DNA of 64,000 nt from the NCBI GenBank assembly GCA_964539515.1, contig CAZIJO010000004.1, positions 1-64,000 of the forward strand, read 5' to 3'. Every line of letters begins with the position of its first letter. Position 1 is the first letter of the stretch. A model generated the notes under the pieces. The model searched no databases. It was not told the DNA's origin and was given only the letters and a program-made list of their open reading frames with translations. This document shows, piece by piece, positions 60,387-64,000 of this stretch. The position numbers and the translations under genes were made by a program. Source of the DNA: JADLHS01 sp964539515. Its GTDB lineage: Bacteria > Verrucomicrobiota > Verrucomicrobiia > Limisphaerales > JADLHS01.

Positions 60387-61787
60387 TCAAGGAAACAATC
60401 TCCCGAGCTCCGGCACCGCGAGGGTGAAAATCTGGGTGAAGTCTTTTCCGCTGTAATTGAGCATCGGCTTCCCGGTGGCATCGCGGGCCGGAACGGATTT
60501 GCAGAACGCCAGGACGCGACCATCCGGCGACCAGAGCGCGTCTTGCCGCGCGGGCCCATCGTTCGTGGCCGTGAGGAACACGGTCTGCCCAAAGTTCCTG
60601 CCGGGCTGGACGCAGACGGCCGCGATCCCGCCACTGCTAATGACACAGAGCGCCTTGCCGGAAGGATGCCATCGCAGACTGTTGCCGCTGATGTTCGAGA
60701 GGCGCGTGACTTGCACCGGGCGCGGGTTCCGATCAATGGCCAGGTCCGAACCGTTCTCGGGAATGATGAACACCTGCAGCGCCCCTTGTGCATCATGGGC
60801 AAAATAGGCGATGCGTTTTCCGTCCGGGCTTCCGTACGCCGTTCCCGCCGCGAAGGTGTGCGTCAACCGTCGGATGCTCACGCCCTGCGGTGGGCGCGGG
60901 TAACGTTGGGCCGAGCCGGCGTCGGCGGTCGTGATGTCCACCTCGCGGGGCACGTCGGCAACGAACAGGGACTGCTCATACGTCACACCATCTTCGTTGC
61001 GCACCTTGCCAATGAAGGCGCGTTTCGTCCCCGCCGCATCGACCCAGGCATCCTCGGCGGCACGCTCGATCTCCCCGGGCTTGGCCGTGCCGCGCGGCAC
61101 CACCGGCACCAACACCGCAAACCAATGCGTCGCTCCTCCAGGGGCACGGGGATGCAACTCCATGTACCCGACCGTCCGCTCATATTGGGGCAACAGCGCA
61201 TCATCATAGGTGAAGCCGATGCGGCTGCCGGTCCGGCTGTGTTGATGGCTATGGGTGCCCCCGCGATGCGCACCGGGCCAGGTGGCGCGATCCGTGGCCA
61301 CATCCCGATGGTCGAGCCACTGCAATTGCTGCGAGCCGTCCGCGCGAACCTCGGCGCCATTGCGGTTGGTTTTGGCGTAGGGACCGCGCGCGGCCAATTG
61401 TTCGAGCGGCGGGCCATGAATGAACGAGACCTTGTCTTCCCGGGGATGAAAGGAAGCCGCGCCAAGGCCCGGGGCGGCGAGTTCACTGGTGGAATACGGC
61501 GGTGCGTACAACACGGTTTCGACGCCTGAGGCGATCGCGACCTTCTCGATGGTGCGTCCGCGATCAATGCCCGGGCCAAACGTTTCGCGCGTGTCGTAGC
61601 AGAGAAACCGGCCGTCGGCGGAGAAATTGTCGTTGTTGCCGTCGAGCAAGTGGTTCTTGGCGCCGAACGTGAGTTGCCGCTCGGGCAGCGGGAGGGAGCC
61701 ATTCATATTGGGATGGACACATCCCGCCGCGAGCAGGGCCAAGCCCAGCGCCGGCAGGAGGAATTCAGTCTTACTCTTAATCTTCAT
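60387..61787 (-). CDS. YidR-like (DUF3748) WD40/PD40-repeat lipoprotein
   Basis: A 466-residue protein with lipobox LAAGC (C23 region) after MKIKSKTEFLLPALGLALL. The DUF3748 signature 'ERQLTFGAKNHLLDGNNDNFSADGRFLCYDTRETFGPGIDRGRTIEKVAI' and 'GAHRGGTHSHQHSRTGSRIGFTYDD' resembles E. coli YidR, a protein of unknown function located beside sugar-acid catabolic genes. The C-terminal half contains PD40 propeller blades ('GSPDGKRIAYFAHD', 'WHPSGKALCVIS', 'WSPDGRVLAFCKS'). It is followed by the SSS symporter gene upstream on the same strand, so both may serve uptake of the same sugar. Confidence 0.85.
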   Translation of the reverse strand: MKIKSKTEFLLPALGLALLAAGCVHPNMNGSLPLPERQLTFGAKNHLLDGNNDNFSADGRFLCYDTRETFGPGIDRGRTIEKVAIASGVETVLYAPPYSTSELAAPGLGAASFHPREDKVSFIHGPPLEQLAARGPYAKTNRNGAEVRADGSQQLQWLDHRDVATDRATWPGAHRGGTHSHQHSRTGSRIGFTYDDALLPQYERTVGYMELHPRAPGGATHWFAVLVPVVPRGTAKPGEIERAAEDAWVDAAGTKRAFIGKVRNEDGVTYEQSLFVADVPREVDITTADAGSAQRYPRPPQGVSIRRLTHTFAAGTAYGSPDGKRIAYFAHDAQGALQVFIIPENGSDLAIDRNPRPVQVTRLSNISGNSLRWHPSGKALCVISSGGIAAVCVQPGRNFGQTVFLTATNDGPARQDALWSPDGRVLAFCKSVPARDATGKPMLNYSGKDFTQIFTLAVPELGRLFP

Positions 61788-61924
61788 CTTACTCCTAATC
61801 TACCCGGCCATAGTGCGACGCTGGATCTGTGATGTTGAGATTACGATCATGATGATGATGATGAAGAGTAAGAACAGAAGTATGCCCGCCAATTACCATC
61901 GCGCTCATTGAGTTGACGGGAGAT

Positions 61925-63511
61925 CTATTCATCGGCCGTTTGGCTTCGCCGCCACAGGGTAAGGTTGCTCACCTCGCGTGATGAGGGACGGAACAGCCGG
62001 GCGACGGTGTATCCCACCGCGAATGTCAGCAGATTGCCGATGATGCCCGTGTAATAGGAATCGAAGTGCGCCTCCACCGTCTTGATCCAGTCTGCCGGCA
62101 GGTAGCCAAGCGCGACCAGCGACATCGCAGCGGAGAAAGCCACGGCGCAGCCGATGCCGATGCCCACCGCCCGACCATCCACCCGGGTCGTGAGGAAGCC
62201 CAGCAGAAAGAGTCCGAGCAATCCGCCGGCGAGTATGGATTGAAACTCCGTCCACAAATGCTGGAGTGTCATCGTCTCGGCATGAAACAACCACCCGGCA
62301 CCGCCAATCATGATCAGCGAACTCCCCAGCGTGATGGCCTTGGCCGCACGCATGTAGTGGGCATCCGTGCGATCGGGAACAAGATGGCGGCGGTAGATAT
62401 CCGTCACCGTGACGGAGGCGATGGAATTCATCGCCGATGACATGCTCGACATGGCCGCGGCCAGCACGGCCGCAACCACCAAACCCGTAAAGCCCGGGCC
62501 CAGTTGTGTCGTGACGAAGAATGGCACAATGCCTTCCGGCTTGGTCACCCCGGTAAGCATTTCGGTCGCGCGGGGATCCGGAAAGACTTTGTAGAAAACG
62601 TAAAGCCCCGTGCCAACCAGCATGAAGTAGCCCCAGGTGGGGAGACACGACCAGCAGCAGATCCACATGGCCCGGCGGGCGTCCTCGGGCGATTTCGCGG
62701 CGCAGTAGCGCTGCACGACTTCCTGGTTCGTCACGTAGTCCGTGAGCCATTGAATCACGCCGACGGCCAGGAGCATGAGGACGGTTTTCCGCGTCAAGGA
62801 AAAGCCCCAGGGAATGGCGTGGATTTGACCATCGCCACCCGTTTCGCCGAAAACCAATTTGCCGTCCGCTGTGGCGGTCGAAAATAACTGCCCCCACCCG
62901 CCGGGCAGTTTCCACACGATCGTACCCAGGATCAGCAAGCCGCCCGCCGTGAGGATGACGGATTGCACCACATCGGTCCAGATCACCGCCTCCAGCCCGC
63001 CAGCAATGGTGTAATACGCCGTGACCGTCCCTCCGAGCAGCAGGCACATCGGCACGCTCCAACCCGTGAGTGAGTGCATGAGCAGCGCAACGAGGTATTG
63101 GATCATGCTGATACGAATACATTGCGAGAGCAGAAACACACTGGCGCCATAAACGCGGGTCTTCGGACCGAACCGCGCCTCCAGATACTCAAACAGGGAG
63201 GTCACTTTGCCGCGCCGAAAAAACGGCAGAAGAAAACGCGCCGCGATGAACACGCTGATCGGCAACGTGAGACAAATCAGATAACGCAGCCAGGCCGTTT
63301 TGAAGGCGTCCGCCGGATACGCGACAAAAGTGATGGAGCTGATCTGCGCGCCAAACAGGGAAACCCCCGCCACCCAACCGGGGTAGGAGCGGTTCCCGAC
63401 AAAATAGCCCTCCGTCGTCCGGACCCGCCGCGCGAAGCGCCAGCCCACACCGATCATGGCGGCGAAATAGACGCCAATGACCAGCAGATCGAGAAAGCGC
63501 AGCGGAGTCAT
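61925..63511 (-). CDS. Sodium:solute symporter (SSS family)
   Basis: A 528-residue protein with about 13-14 hydrophobic helices. SSS signatures: 'TTEGYFVGNRSYPGWVAGVSLFGAQISSITFVAYPADAF', 'VTAYYTIAGGLEAVIWTDVVQ' and 'AAVLAAAMSSMSSAMNSIASVTVTDIYRR' (sodium-site serines). It resembles sugar/sialic-acid type symporters (SGLT-like) of Verrucomicrobia and Planctomycetes. Its ATG is 10 bp downstream of the stop of the truncated gene at the right edge, so they share an operon. The YidR-like gene follows after about 137 bp. Confidence 0.95.
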   Translation of the reverse strand: MTPLRFLDLLVIGVYFAAMIGVGWRFARRVRTTEGYFVGNRSYPGWVAGVSLFGAQISSITFVAYPADAFKTAWLRYLICLTLPISVFIAARFLLPFFRRGKVTSLFEYLEARFGPKTRVYGASVFLLSQCIRISMIQYLVALLMHSLTGWSVPMCLLLGGTVTAYYTIAGGLEAVIWTDVVQSVILTAGGLLILGTIVWKLPGGWGQLFSTATADGKLVFGETGGDGQIHAIPWGFSLTRKTVLMLLAVGVIQWLTDYVTNQEVVQRYCAAKSPEDARRAMWICCWSCLPTWGYFMLVGTGLYVFYKVFPDPRATEMLTGVTKPEGIVPFFVTTQLGPGFTGLVVAAVLAAAMSSMSSAMNSIASVTVTDIYRRHLVPDRTDAHYMRAAKAITLGSSLIMIGGAGWLFHAETMTLQHLWTEFQSILAGGLLGLFLLGFLTTRVDGRAVGIGIGCAVAFSAAMSLVALGYLPADWIKTVEAHFDSYYTGIIGNLLTFAVGYTVARLFRPSSREVSNLTLWRRSQTADE

Positions 63512-63521
63512 CGACTGGGTT

Positions 63522-64000
63522 TCATTTGGCCGCGCGCAAGGCTTGCAACATTTGCTCCCGGTTCAACGGTTTCACGTGGCGCACAATCTCGTCGCGCATC
63601 GCCTTGCCCGGTTCGCTTTGCTGCGGATAGGAAAGGAACTGCAATTCGACGCCCAGGGCCACGGAACATTTCCAGGCCAGCAAAGGCCAGAGGCTGCCGA
63701 GGTCGCCGATCAACGGCAGGCTGCCTTCATGGCGCGCAAAGCCGGACATCTCCATGCGGAATGGCACCTTGAACATTTTCGTCTTGGGCAACCCGTCGGC
63801 GATGGCCTGGGTCACCGCGCTGCCGCCGCGCTCAATTTCCCAAACCTGTTCGAGGGCCGGATCGAGATCAATCCGGATGAGGGTCTTGCCCGCCAGACTG
63901 TAGCTGTACTGCCCCTGCCACGCCGACCACAAGCCATGGCCCGTGTAGGTTTCGAACGGCCCATCATGAATCTCCTGCGTCAGGGCAACGCCGGATTCGA
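63522..64000 (-). CDS. C-terminal part of an unrecognised protein (cut by window edge)
   Basis: The frame is open to the right edge and ends at 63522. It gives about 158 residues starting 'ESGVALTQEIHDGPFETYTGHGLWSAWQGQYSYSLAGKTLIRIDLDP'. The end is 'ALGVELQFLSYPQQSEPGKAMRDEIVRHVKPLNREQMLQALRAAK'. No motif was recognised. The close link to the SSS symporter suggests a role in the same sugar pathway. Confidence 0.65.
   Translation of the reverse strand, partial: ESGVALTQEIHDGPFETYTGHGLWSAWQGQYSYSLAGKTLIRIDLDPALEQVWEIERGGSAVTQAIADGLPKTKMFKVPFRMEMSGFARHEGSLPLIGDLGSLWPLLAWKCSVALGVELQFLSYPQQSEPGKAMRDEIVRHVKPLNREQMLQALRAAK

Noticed and set aside
61848..61866. Run of ATGATG trinucleotides upstream of the YidR-like gene
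   Set aside because: A short simple-sequence stretch in an intergenic gap; no frame or site depends on it.
1..64000. tRNA, rRNA, riboswitch of known class, phage or integron signatures
   Set aside because: None could be recognised by eye on either strand; a tRNAscan-SE and Infernal/Rfam run would be needed to exclude small RNAs.

Overview
The window looks like a chromosomal piece of a heterotrophic, GC-rich member of the Verrucomicrobiota, probably of the Pedosphaera/Limisphaera type. This is inferred from gene content, not from a marker gene. The indicators are: three orphan type IV-like pseudopilins with an almost invariant FTLIELLVVIAIIAILAAM leader; many secreted glycan-active proteins (sulfatases, DUF1080, GH172/DUF2961, DUF4434, DUF6807, ThuA, PIG-L); Tat-exported Gfo/Idh/MocA dehydrogenases; a PEP-CTERM protein; and secreted proteins that share a C-terminal module ending in FYRL or FFRL. 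Three runs of exactly ten Ns (22010-22019, 28661-28670, 28989-28998) show a scaffolded draft assembly. No tRNA, rRNA, CRISPR array, transposase or phage gene was seen.

Layout. (1) 1-6.2 kb: a glycosidase-like TIM barrel cut by the window edge, a DUF4434 lipoprotein, a pseudopilin and a lipoprotein alpha/beta-hydrolase. (2) 6.2-12.6 kb: two very large secreted proteins (one with three LamG domains) on the minus strand. They share a conserved promoter and leader. (3) 12.7-13.6 kb: a pseudopilin broken by one in-frame stop. (4) 13.8-21 kb: an SGNH esterase, a glycosidase-like protein with an odd helical N-terminus, a GH172-type protein and a translationally coupled second TIM-barrel protein. (5) 21.3-27.4 kb: pseudopilin, DUF1080, SulP anion transporter, aldo/keto reductase carrying a palindromic repeat in frame, PEP-CTERM protein. 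(6) 27.4-33.1 kb: three sulfatases and a PIG-L deacetylase on the minus strand. (7) 33.5-38.8 kb: a membrane acyltransferase, an SDR oxidoreductase and a large secreted propeller/cytochrome c protein. (8) 39.2-42.4 kb: an ECF sigma factor coupled to a membrane-anchored anti-sigma/FecR-PDZ-TPR fusion containing heptanucleotide repeat tracts. (9) 42.9-49 kb: secreted propeller proteins, a neutral-ceramidase-like protein, a Uma2 nuclease, a small secreted protein, and several gene fragments and inverted repeats. (10) 49.5-60.3 kb: a co-directional run with three Tat-exported Gfo/Idh dehydrogenases, DUF6807, a TIM-barrel sugar isomerase/epimerase, an MFS transporter, a ThuA lipoprotein and an (alpha/alpha)6 glycosidase-like protein. 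(11) 60.4-64 kb: a YidR-like (DUF3748) lipoprotein, an SSS sodium:solute symporter and a truncated gene on the minus strand.

How the genes may work together (inference). Sulfatases and deacetylases would strip substituents from complex, possibly sulfated glycans; secreted TIM-barrel and six-hairpin proteins would cut them. The 49.5-60.3 kb block could run oxidative (keto-sugar) glycoside chemistry in the periplasm, with MFS and SSS carriers taking up products. The strongest non-gene signals are the duplicated promoter/leader, the broken pseudopilin, the heptanucleotide tracts inside the regulator gene, several families of dispersed palindromic repeats, and three places where a fragment of a gene recurs 0.3-1.1 kb downstream with something else in between.
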